The notes under the pieces were generated by a model. That model worked only from the letters and a program-made list of their open reading frames with translations. It was not told the DNA's origin and did no database searches. Below are positions 35,483-43,355 of a DNA stretch of 64,000 nucleotides, piece by piece. A program made the position numbers and the translations under genes. Source of the stretch: Kribbella sp. VKM Ac-2568 (lineage in GTDB: Bacteria > Actinomycetota > Actinomycetes > Propionibacteriales > Kribbellaceae); NCBI RefSeq assembly GCF_004345365.1, contig NZ_SLVF01000002.1, forward strand, positions 558,001 through 622,000, read 5' to 3'. The first letter of the stretch is position 1. Each line of letters starts with the position of its first letter.

Positions 35483-36841
35483 TTACTCCTTCGGAGTGGC
35501 GGAGAGCAGTTCGAGCTTGGCGTCGAACTGCCAAAGCGGGTTCGGTGCGTCGCCTTGCGGCGTGCGCACCAGGAAGAAGCCGTTCACTTCCTTCGGTCCG
35601 TCGCCGTCGGCGACGTACCGCCCGTCAGGGGTGACGTCGAGCTGGTAGACGGCCGTCCCCGCGGCCTCGACGTCAGGGAGATGCCAGGTCACGACGCAGC
35701 GCCAGTCGTTACCTGCGCCCTGGGCGGCGACCTGGTCGCCGCCCTTCGTGCACGCCGCCGTGGCCTTCAACTGCGCCTCGGTGACGTCGGGCCGGTTGAG
35801 CTGCTTGGTCTGCAGGCGGTAGAGGTGGGCGAAGGCCGTGGCGACCGACTGCTGCACCTTCTCCTGCTCGATCCCGGAGCCGGTGGCCCCGGTCGCCGGG
35901 GTGACGACACCGATGGAGACGCCGAGCAGTACGACCAGCGGCAGGAGACCGCCAGTGAGCGCACGCCGGCCCGCGCCGTCATCAGTCAGGTTGGTGAAGT
36001 CGCGCCGCACGAACAACCGGTAGGCCAAGGCTGTCGCGGCCACGGCCCAGACCAGGCTCACCCCGATACCGATCAGGAGCGGGCCGAGCTGCGCCGGGCT
36101 GGTGAACAAACCGCTCCACGCGGTGAAGGCGTAGCCGGGCAGAGCGAGGCGTACGGCGACCGGTATCGGCAGCATCTGGGCGAGCTGCATCGTGAGCGCG
36201 ACGATCGCGGGCAGCAGGAGTCCCATCGGTGACCGCCCCAGCGCGACGGACCCGAGCAGTCCGATGGCGGCGAGGGCCAGAGTCGGGGCGAGGACGCAGA
36301 CCCAGGCGAGCAGGACCTTGCCCGCGGCGTCCGCCGGTGTCAGCAGGTGGCCGTCGAGGCCGATCAGCGGATGGTTGCCGATCGCAATGAGCCCACCGAC
36401 CGTGCTGGAGATCGCCAGTCCGGCCACGAGCAGCACGATGACGGTGAGGCTGGCCAGTGCCTTCGCCGCGAAGATCCGGCGGGGCGACCGGACCGCCACC
36501 AGCAGGTGGCGCCAGGTGCCGAGCCGATCCTCGGAGGCGAACGCGTCACCGGCGACCAACGAGGTCAGCAGTGGAAGCGCCCAGGTGCCCGAGAACCCGA
36601 GCACCACCACCGGTCCGGCCCAGGCCGTGGCGTGCATCCAGCGACCGAAGAGGGTGTCGACGGGGAGCGAGCCCTGTTGACTCACCGCGGCGACGAACAG
36701 CGCCGGCGCGATCCAGCAGACGAGAACCAGCAAGCGGACCCGCCACTGCGAGATCATCTTGACCAGCTCGAAGCGGTACCCGCGCGCGACCGACACCCGG
36801 CCGGCAGTGGGAACGTCAGTAACGGCGACGGTCGCGGTCAT
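35483..36841 (-). CDS. ABC-2-type transporter permease with extracytoplasmic domain
   Basis: 452 residues. About six membrane helices (RLLVLVCWIAPALFVAAVSQ, WAGPVVVLGFSGTWALPLLT, ALASLTVIVLLVAGLAISS and others) are followed by a final helix LLPLVVLLGVSIGVVTPATG. A ~150-residue soluble C-terminal domain (VATAFAHLYRLQTKQLNRPD, DVEAAGTAVYQLDVTPDGRY) should lie outside the cell. The ATG overlaps the ATPase stop (ATGA), and the secreted phosphoesterase follows three bases later. The extra domain with two Cys (AACTKGGDQ, WRCVVTW) may form a disulphide. Confidence 0.82.
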   Translation of the reverse strand: MTATVAVTDVPTAGRVSVARGYRFELVKMISQWRVRLLVLVCWIAPALFVAAVSQQGSLPVDTLFGRWMHATAWAGPVVVLGFSGTWALPLLTSLVAGDAFASEDRLGTWRHLLVAVRSPRRIFAAKALASLTVIVLLVAGLAISSTVGGLIAIGNHPLIGLDGHLLTPADAAGKVLLAWVCVLAPTLALAAIGLLGSVALGRSPMGLLLPAIVALTMQLAQMLPIPVAVRLALPGYAFTAWSGLFTSPAQLGPLLIGIGVSLVWAVAATALAYRLFVRRDFTNLTDDGAGRRALTGGLLPLVVLLGVSIGVVTPATGATGSGIEQEKVQQSVATAFAHLYRLQTKQLNRPDVTEAQLKATAACTKGGDQVAAQGAGNDWRCVVTWHLPDVEAAGTAVYQLDVTPDGRYVADGDGPKEVNGFFLVRTPQGDAPNPLWQFDAKLELLSATPKE

Positions 36842-37818
36842 CGGTTCGACTCCTGCTGCTCGGTGAGGGCGAGGAACGCGGCTTCGAGCGGCGACACCAC
36901 GGGTGCGAGCTCGCGCACCGCGATGCCCGCCTGCACCAGCCGCACCACCAATTCGTCGAGGGCCGGCACCATCGCGTGCACCACGAACACCGCGGCGTTC
37001 TGACCGATGTCGTCGGCGACGCGTACTCCGGCCGTTTCGCCCGCCACCCGGCGGGCGGCCTCTGGGTCGGAGGTGAGGAGCCGGTAGCCGAGCTCATCGG
37101 TCTCGGCGGCCAACTTGCTCAGCGGGCCGGAGAAGACGACCCGCCCGGTGGCGAGGATGGTGACCTCGGAGCACAGCGCCTCGAGGTCGTCCATCCGGTG
37201 GCTGGAGAGCACCACGGAGGTTCCGTCGGCCGCGAGCCGGGTGAGGACGCCGTGGACGTGCTTCTTGCCGGCCGGATCGAGCCCGTTGGACGGTTCGTCG
37301 AGCACCAGCAACCGGGGCTTGGTGAGTAGGGCCGCGGCGAGCCCGAGGCGTTGGCGCATGCCGAGGGAGAAGCCGCGGACCCGATCGTCGGCGACATCGG
37401 TGAGCCCGACCTCACCGAGCACATCGTCGATCCCCGCCGTCCGCGCTTCGCGACCACGCAACGCCGCCAGCGCGGCGAGGTTCTGCCTGGCCGTGAGCGA
37501 GGGGTACAGGCCGGGACCGTCGACGAAACCCGTCACACCGTCGGGAGCGGCGAGCGCGCGCCCGACCGGCGTACCCAGGATCTCGAGGGTGCCACTGTCG
37601 GCGACAGCCAGACCCAGCAGCAGCCCGAGCAGGGTCGTCTTTCCTGCGCCGTTCGGTCCGACCAACCCGTGGATCTGCCCTTGCGGCACGTCCAGTTCGA
37701 TGCCGTCGAGCGCGATCACCTCGCCGAAGGACTTGACGACTCCACGAGCCCTGACGGCGACGGATTCGTCCATCCGACCGAGGCCTGCGACCGAGGTCGC
37801 GGGCAGACTTTTCTTCAT
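36838..37818 (-). CDS. ABC transporter ATP-binding protein
   Basis: 326 residues from ATG 37818 (GGAG eight bases upstream). It has Walker A GLVGPNGAGKTTLLGLLLGL, signature VRGFSLGMRQRLGLAAALL, Walker B LLVLDEPSNGLDPAGK and the switch His in VLSSHRMDDLEALC, plus a ~90-residue C-terminal domain typical of ABC-2 exporters. It pairs with the overlapping permease gene. It could export a lipid, peptide or drug, or help the membrane handling of the adjacent phosphoesterase; sequence alone does not decide. Confidence 0.92.
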   Translation of the reverse strand: MKKSLPATSVAGLGRMDESVAVRARGVVKSFGEVIALDGIELDVPQGQIHGLVGPNGAGKTTLLGLLLGLAVADSGTLEILGTPVGRALAAPDGVTGFVDGPGLYPSLTARQNLAALAALRGREARTAGIDDVLGEVGLTDVADDRVRGFSLGMRQRLGLAAALLTKPRLLVLDEPSNGLDPAGKKHVHGVLTRLAADGTSVVLSSHRMDDLEALCSEVTILATGRVVFSGPLSKLAAETDELGYRLLTSDPEAARRVAGETAGVRVADDIGQNAAVFVVHAMVPALDELVVRLVQAGIAVRELAPVVSPLEAAFLALTEQQESNR

Positions 37819-37966
37819 CAAGCGCACTCCGAAGGGGCGGAACAATGTGGCGGGCTGCCTGGCAACGTTGTCACCAACTTCCCGCCGGGTCAGTACCCAG
37901 CGGGTGACCCGAAGGTGAACACTTGTTAACCCCGCTGGCGCACAGCGAGGTCACCCACCCAGGACG

Positions 37967-38527
37967 TCAGGCAGTGAGTTCGGAGAGGTCTGCGAGGGTG
38001 CCTCGCATGACGTCGGCCAGGTCCGCGTCTTCCGGTCCGGTGACCCAGCGCTCGAATGCCACTCGGAAGACCGCGATGCCGGTCTCTGCCGCGAGCGACG
38101 CGGTGTCCGGCTCGACACCTCGCTGCCGCAAAGCCTCGGTGAACGCCGTGACGAGCGATGCCATCTTGATGAACTCGCGCTCGCGGAGTTCGGGCGTCGC
38201 CGCGATGACGGCCTGCCGACGCCGGGAGTGGTCCCGGCGGTCGGCGAACAACTCGGCCGCCGCGAGCAGCGCGATCGTGATGGCATCCATCGGTTCCGCG
38301 TCCCGAGGCGCGCCGGTCAGGGCGTCGACCATGCGCCGCTGGAGTTCCTCGGAGCCGGCGAAGAGCACCTCGCGCTTGTCCACGAAGTGGCGGAAGAACG
38401 TCCGCGCGGTCACGCCGGCCCGGTCCGCGATGTCGGCGACGGTCGTGCCGTCGAAGCCCTGCTCGGCGTACAGCGCCATCGCCGCTTCACGCAGCCGGCC
38501 GGCCGCATCCGGTTCCCAACGCCCCAT
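37967..38527 (-). CDS. TetR family transcriptional regulator
   Basis: 186 residues. HTH at about residues 10-60 (LREAAMALYAEQGFDGTTVA, DIADRAGVTARTFFRHFVDK). The FFRHF variant is typical of actinobacterial TetR proteins. It is divergent from the SDR gene at 38618. Two nearly identical perfect palindromes (GATGTCA-N5-TGACATC) lie between them, giving a strong case for autoregulation and control of the SDR gene. Confidence 0.92.
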   Translation of the reverse strand: MGRWEPDAAGRLREAAMALYAEQGFDGTTVADIADRAGVTARTFFRHFVDKREVLFAGSEELQRRMVDALTGAPRDAEPMDAITIALLAAAELFADRRDHSRRRQAVIAATPELREREFIKMASLVTAFTEALRQRGVEPDTASLAAETGIAVFRVAFERWVTGPEDADLADVMRGTLADLSELTA

Positions 38528-38544
38528 GCCGCCTGATCCTACTT

Positions 38545-38563
38545 GATGTCATCGAGTGACATC
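38545..38563. promoter_or_regulatory. TetR operator, copy 1
   Basis: GATGTCA-TCGAG-TGACATC is a perfect 7-base palindrome with a 5-base spacer, 18 bases upstream of the tetR start codon. It shares its half-sites exactly with copy 2, centre to centre 36 bases. Confidence 0.8.
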
Positions 38564-38579
38564 GGAGGTGTAGCATCGG

Positions 38580-38600
38580 TGATGTCACTCAATGACATCA
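38580..38600. promoter_or_regulatory. TetR operator, copy 2
   Basis: TGATGTCA-CTCAA-TGACATCA is a perfect 8-base palindrome, ending 17 bases before the SDR start codon. Binding here would block the SDR gene's ribosome-site region or promoter. Confidence 0.82.
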
Positions 38601-38617
38601 CTGAAGGGAACAGCTTC

Positions 38618-39529
38618 ATGCGCGTTTTCATCACCGGGGCCTCCGGCCACGTCGGCTCCGCCCTCGTCCCGGAACTCCTCCACCACGGGCACTCGGTCGT
38701 CGGCCTGGCCCGCTCCGACGCGGCCGCCGAACGCATCACCGGCTGGGGCGGCGAGGTTGTCCGCGGCGACCTCGATGACCTCGACGGCCTGTATGCCGCG
38801 GCTCGTGCGGCCGACGGCGTCGTCCACCTCGCGTTCCGGCACGACGCCATGCAGGCCGGCGACAGGTCCGGCGCGGCCGAAACCGATCTGGCCGCACTGC
38901 GGGCGATCGCCGACGCCCTCGCCGGCTCGGACAAGCCACTCGTCGGTACGTCGGGAACGGGGTTGCTCGCCCACACCTCGCTGGACCGGACCGGGACGGA
39001 GGAGGACTTCCTGCCCAGCGGCTACCGCATCGACGCGGAGAACTTCGTCATCGGCCTGGCGGACAAGGGCATTCGATCCTCGGTCGTGCGACTGCCGCCG
39101 ATCACCCACAGCACGCTCGACCACCAGGGCTTCGCGCCGTCGCTCATCACCTTCGCCCGGCAGCACGGCGTGTCGACGTACGTCGGCGACGGCTCCAACC
39201 GCTGGCCGTCCGTCCACACCCTCGACGCCGCGCGGCTGTACCGGCTCGCGCTCGAGTCCGCCCCGGCCGGCACGCGCCTGCACGCCGTCGGCGACGAGGG
39301 GATCGAGTTCCGCCGCATCGCCGAGGCCATCGGAGCGGGTCTCGAGCTGCCTGTTCGCTCGGTCGACGCGGAACAGGCGGCCGAGTACGTCGGCTTCCTG
39401 GCTTCGTTCGTTGCCCTGGACAACCCGACGTCAGCGACCAGGACTCGCGAGCTGCTCGACTGGCAGCCGACGCACCTGGGACTGCTCGCCGACCTGGCCG
39501 ACGGGCACTACTTCCGCACGGCGAACTGA
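38618..39529 (+). CDS. NAD(P)-dependent extended SDR / epimerase family protein
   Basis: 303 residues. The start at ATG 38618 is chosen because the frame upstream crosses both operators and AAGGGAA lies close. The nucleotide site is MRVFITGASGHVGSALVPEL (GxxGxxG). D-rich GDLDDLDGLYAAARAADGVV and the later SVHTLDAARLYRLALE are usual in extended/atypical SDRs. The classic YxxxK is not obvious: the region around SGTGLLAHTSLDRT lacks it, so the activity may be reductase-like or purely binding. It is probably induced when the divergent TetR releases the twin operators. Confidence 0.85.
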   Translation: MRVFITGASGHVGSALVPELLHHGHSVVGLARSDAAAERITGWGGEVVRGDLDDLDGLYAAARAADGVVHLAFRHDAMQAGDRSGAAETDLAALRAIADALAGSDKPLVGTSGTGLLAHTSLDRTGTEEDFLPSGYRIDAENFVIGLADKGIRSSVVRLPPITHSTLDHQGFAPSLITFARQHGVSTYVGDGSNRWPSVHTLDAARLYRLALESAPAGTRLHAVGDEGIEFRRIAEAIGAGLELPVRSVDAEQAAEYVGFLASFVALDNPTSATRTRELLDWQPTHLGLLADLADGHYFRTAN

Positions 39530-39545
39530 CGAGTGAAGCAGCCGG

Positions 39546-41177
39546 TCAGGTTTCGGGTTCGAGGAGATGGCGGTAGGTCATGAAGGCGGTTCGGAGTTCC
39601 TTGTAGCCGACGCGGTCGAACAGCACGGTCATGGTGGTGCCGTCGTAACGCTCGACCAGGCCGGACCCGAAGGTGGGGTGCTTGACTCGGCTGCCGACCG
39701 GGAACGGCTGATCGGGAGCCGGTGCGGCCGTGTGGCCGTTCAAGTCGTTGTCGCAGTTGCCGCAGGGACCTTCGTACTGCTCTCCGAAGTAGTTGAGCAG
39801 CCATTCGCGCCGACAGCCACCGTGCTCGGCGTAGGCAGCCATCATCTCGACCCTGGAGCGGGCGACCTCGCGACGGTCGTGCTCGACCGCCGATGCGGCT
39901 GCGACGGCCTTCTCGACATCAGTTCGCGCTTTCAGACGGAAGCGGTGCCCGACGATGACCACCCTGGCATCCGTCAACCGGCCGAGTGCGCGTTCGACCC
40001 TGGCCGGGCTGAGCCCGCTGGTGGCGGCCAGCTCGGCGATGTCCGCGGGGTGGTGCTCGTCGATCGCGGTGGCGACGGCGAGAAGGTCCTCGTCACTGAC
40101 GCCACCTGAGGCGAAGAACCGGTTGAGTCCCAGGTTCGCGTGGCGGTAGAACAGTTCGATGTCGGCCGGCTCGCCGTCGCGGCCCGCACGTCCGATCTCC
40201 TGGTAGTACGCATCGATCGAGCCAGGAGCTTCGGCGTGGCTGACCCAACGGATGCCCGGCTTGTCGATCCCCATCCCGAACGCGATGGTGGCGACGACGA
40301 CCCGGTACCGATCGGCGAGGAAACCGTCCTGTACTTCGCGGCGTTGCCGGGCGGACAGGCCCGCGTGATACGCCTGTGCGGAGACGCCTGCAGTTTCGAG
40401 CTCAGCGGCCAGATCCTCGGCATGGCGATGCGTCGCGACGTAGACGACACCCGGTCCGCGCGAGGACCGGACATGACTCAGCAGGCGGCGGCCCTTGGTC
40501 TCCTCGTCGGCGAACGTGAACACCGAGAGGTTGAGATTAGGCCGATCGAACCCGCCGACCACCACGGACGGGGCGCGCATCTCGAGCCGGTGGATGATCT
40601 CCTTCCGGACCGGTGGGGCCGCGGTGGCAGTCAGCGCGAGGATCGGCGGGCGGCCCATAGCGCGGATGGCCGCGGCCAGTCGCAGATAGTCAGGCCGGAA
40701 GTCCTGTCCCCACTCGCTGACCAGGTGGGCCTCGTCCACGGCCACCAGATGCGGCCGGGACGACGCCAGCAGTTCGAGTACAGCCGCGTGGGTGAGCTGC
40801 TCCGGCGACATGAGCACGAATCCCGGACGCCGCTGCGTCAGCATCTCGTGGGCCACGCGTTGCCCAGCGTGGTCGCTGGCGTTCAACTCGGCAACTTCAA
40901 CACCTGCTGGATGCTCGGACAGCGCCCGCAACTGATCGCGTTGCAGAGCCACCAGCGGGCTGACCACAACCGTCAATCCACCCAACGCCAACCCGGCGAG
41001 TTGATAGATCGCAGTCTTGCCAGTTCCGGTCGCAAGGACGGCAAGCGTGTCCTGACCCTCGAGCACCGCCCGTACCGACTCGCCCTGGCCTGGGCGCAAC
41101 GCGTCGAAACCGAGCCGATCGCGAGCAAGCGCGGCGATCTCCGAGAACCCCAGCATCCGTTCATCATCCTTCGCCAT
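39546..41177 (-). CDS. RecQ-family ATP-dependent DNA helicase
   Basis: 543 residues. Motif I LAVLATGTGKTAIYQLAGLA, motif II LVAVDEAHLVSEWGQDFRPD, motif V/VI VATIAFGMGIDKPGIRWVSH and YYQEIGRAGRDGEPA. The Zn-binding knuckle is CRREWLLNYFGEQYEGPCGN (then CD). The HRDC domain is absent. The C-terminus FPVGSRVKHPTFGSGLVERY plus FDRVGYKELRTAFM resembles the Tudor-like C-terminal domain of PcrA/UvrD helicases. It unwinds DNA 3'-5' in recombination and repair. The downstream neighbour on the strand is a phosphodiesterase gene 11 bp upstream, probably cotranscribed. Confidence 0.92.
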   Translation of the reverse strand: MAKDDERMLGFSEIAALARDRLGFDALRPGQGESVRAVLEGQDTLAVLATGTGKTAIYQLAGLALGGLTVVVSPLVALQRDQLRALSEHPAGVEVAELNASDHAGQRVAHEMLTQRRPGFVLMSPEQLTHAAVLELLASSRPHLVAVDEAHLVSEWGQDFRPDYLRLAAAIRAMGRPPILALTATAAPPVRKEIIHRLEMRAPSVVVGGFDRPNLNLSVFTFADEETKGRRLLSHVRSSRGPGVVYVATHRHAEDLAAELETAGVSAQAYHAGLSARQRREVQDGFLADRYRVVVATIAFGMGIDKPGIRWVSHAEAPGSIDAYYQEIGRAGRDGEPADIELFYRHANLGLNRFFASGGVSDEDLLAVATAIDEHHPADIAELAATSGLSPARVERALGRLTDARVVIVGHRFRLKARTDVEKAVAAASAVEHDRREVARSRVEMMAAYAEHGGCRREWLLNYFGEQYEGPCGNCDNDLNGHTAAPAPDQPFPVGSRVKHPTFGSGLVERYDGTTMTVLFDRVGYKELRTAFMTYRHLLEPET

Positions 41178-41187
41178 CGCCCGACCC

Positions 41188-42315
41188 TCACTCGTTCGTG
41201 TTCGAGGCTACGAGGAGTGGGACGAGCTGTTCCTCGGGGGTCAGCGAGCCGTGGTGACCGACGAAGCGGCTCAGGCGGGCTTCGAGCTTCGATCGGACCA
41301 CCACCGTCGATCCCTGCGCAGCGACCACGACGTCGCCGATGCGTGGGCGCACGGTGTCGGCGACGCGCGGCCCGAACCAGCCCTGGCCGATCGCCTCGTC
41401 GCGACGCAGCACCACGGCTCTGGTGCCGAGGTGCTCGCGCCACCTTTCGACCACGTCGTCCAGCGCACCGGCTTCGGTGTAGAGGTGGCGGACCCGGGCC
41501 TCACCGCCCAGCATCCGTACGCCGTAGCGCAGCTCCGGCTCCGCGTCGAAGTCGACCCGGTCGTGGTCCGCCGCGGCGACCATTCCGTGGTCGGCGGTGA
41601 CCAGCAGCACGCCGTCCTTCGGAAGCCCGGCCGCGATCGTTGCCGCGACCTGGTCGACGACGCTCAACTGGTGGCACCACGCGTCGCTCCCCGGTCCGTA
41701 ACCGTGGCCGAGCCCGTCGAGATCCGCGTGGTAGGCGTAGCAGAGGATCCGCTCGTGCTCGCGCAGAGCTCGCAGTACCTGGCTGATCAGGTCGCCGAGT
41801 GCGTAGGCACTCCGGAACTGTCCGCCACGCAGTACGGCGCGGGTGAGTCCGCTGCCTTCGAGGTCACGCGGGACGACCAGCTGAACCGGCACCCCCGCAT
41901 CACCAGCCCGCTCGAAAATGGTCCGGTGTGGCTGGATCTGCTCGGGTACGAGCCGATCGCGGAGGTCGATCGGACGTCCTTCAGCCTGCCGGTGCCAGCC
42001 CAGCGCGTTGAGGAGTTCACCGTCGACGGCGAACGAGTAACCCACCACCCCGTGCTCGCCGGCCAGCCGTCCGGTACCGAGCGTCGCGAGGCTCGTCGCT
42101 GTCGTCGCAGGGAACCCCGCCACGATCGGCTCGCAATCCTTTGCCAGCGAGGAGAGGAACGGCGCGTCGGCGGCATGCGCTCTGAGGAGCTGCCAGCCCA
42201 GTCCGTCGACCAGCAGCAGGCACACCCTGGGCGCGGCAGGCAGACCGAGTACATCGGTCATGCCGGGTACACCCAGCGCGGCCAGCACGGACGGCCCGAC
42301 GTCAGCCAGTGTCAT
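41188..42315 (-). CDS. Alkaline-phosphatase-superfamily phosphodiesterase/nucleotide pyrophosphatase
   Basis: 375 residues from ATG 42315; an in-frame ATG at 42357 is possible. Metal site residues of the family are visible: CLLLVDGLGWQLLR (Asp), FPATTATSLATLGTG (nucleophile Thr), YHADLDGLGHGYGPGSD (Asp/His) and LLVTADHGMVAAADHD (Asp-His). The protein lacks a signal peptide and so is probably cytoplasmic. It hydrolyses phosphodiester or pyrophosphate bonds; the substrate is unknown. It lies 10 bp upstream of recQ on the same strand. Confidence 0.85.
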   Translation of the reverse strand: MTLADVGPSVLAALGVPGMTDVLGLPAAPRVCLLLVDGLGWQLLRAHAADAPFLSSLAKDCEPIVAGFPATTATSLATLGTGRLAGEHGVVGYSFAVDGELLNALGWHRQAEGRPIDLRDRLVPEQIQPHRTIFERAGDAGVPVQLVVPRDLEGSGLTRAVLRGGQFRSAYALGDLISQVLRALREHERILCYAYHADLDGLGHGYGPGSDAWCHQLSVVDQVAATIAAGLPKDGVLLVTADHGMVAAADHDRVDFDAEPELRYGVRMLGGEARVRHLYTEAGALDDVVERWREHLGTRAVVLRRDEAIGQGWFGPRVADTVRPRIGDVVVAAQGSTVVVRSKLEARLSRFVGHHGSLTPEEQLVPLLVASNTNE

Positions 42316-42436
42316 CGGTCGTTCTTCGGAGATCTTGATAGGCCACCGCCATCCCATTGCTCGCTCAGCTCGCTTTGCCGGCGAGACCAGCCGTACCTGC
42401 GAGAGTAACTTTGGCTACCCGGCCTAGGAGGCTTCC

Positions 42437-43120
42437 ATGACCAGTGGAATGACATCAGCGGGTGAGCGGGTCGCCCCGGAGGAGCACCTGCGCCAGGCCG
42501 ACGCCGTGCTGGGCGCGATCATCGACCAGGTCATCGAAGACAACGGCGGCCCGGTGACGACGGCCCCCGACCCGGCGCTCCCGGCCGATCCGAACATGCC
42601 GACCGACCACTACGGCGTCCTCTTGCGCGCCATCGTCAGCCAGAACATCTCGAACCTCGCCTCGCGCGCGATCTACCAGCGACTGCGGGAGCGCTTCGGC
42701 GGCAATCCCCCGACGCCGGAGGAGATCCTTGCGGCGGATCCCGACGAGCTGCGGCTGGCCGCCGGGCTCTCGAAAGCCAAGACGGCCTCCCTCCGCTCGC
42801 TGGCCGAACACATCGTCAGCGGTGAACTCGACCTCGAACGCGTGCACTTGCTACCAGACGAGGAAGTGGTCGCACAGCTCGTCGCGGTGAAGGGCATCGG
42901 CACCTGGACCGCCGACATCTTCCTGATCTTCCACCTGAACCGCCCCGACGTCCTGGCCTCCGGCGACCTCGAGATCCGCCGTGCAGTCGAGCGACAGTAC
43001 GGCCTCCCCGGCCTGCCACGCCCCACCGAGGTAGAACGGATCGCAGAACCCTGGCGCCCCCACCGCACACTCGCCTGCCTCTACCTCTGGCAATGGAAGG
43101 AAACCTCCAGACCGGCCTAG
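42437..43120 (+). CDS. DNA-3-methyladenine glycosylase II (HhH type)
   Basis: 227 residues; AGGAGG lies five bases before ATG 42437. It has the HhH-GPD fold: YGVLLRAIVSQNISNLASRA, AGLSKAKTASLRSLAEHIV, the HhH hairpin AVKGIGTWTADIFLIFHLNR and the catalytic Asp region VLASGDLEIRRAVERQYGL. It excises alkylated purines from DNA in base excision repair. It is divergent from the recQ/phosphodiesterase pair, consistent with a small DNA-maintenance cluster. Confidence 0.93.
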   Translation: MTSGMTSAGERVAPEEHLRQADAVLGAIIDQVIEDNGGPVTTAPDPALPADPNMPTDHYGVLLRAIVSQNISNLASRAIYQRLRERFGGNPPTPEEILAADPDELRLAAGLSKAKTASLRSLAEHIVSGELDLERVHLLPDEEVVAQLVAVKGIGTWTADIFLIFHLNRPDVLASGDLEIRRAVERQYGLPGLPRPTEVERIAEPWRPHRTLACLYLWQWKETSRPA

Positions 43121-43355
43121 CGGCGTGCTGCTTCGGAACCGGGTCTTGCCGCCGGAGTCAGGAGAGGCGATCGGTGCCCGTCCTCGACCATCAGCGACGT
43201 GCACTTCGACCTCCTGATGATGCCGGCGCCACCGCTGCGGCGCCCACGCCGGCGGCGATGAACATCCTTGACCGAGGCAACTACAGCGACATCGGCGCTG
43301 GGAGCAGATCGGCCGGGCATTGCGTGCTTGCCCAGATGGCGGCAGTCTGCTGCGG
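43121..43355. other. Intergenic region before the GAF kinase
   Basis: 235 bp with no supported gene. The kinase reading frame is open back to a TTG at 43320, but conserved sequence begins after GTG 43356. No hairpin or operator was recognised. Confidence 0.5.
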
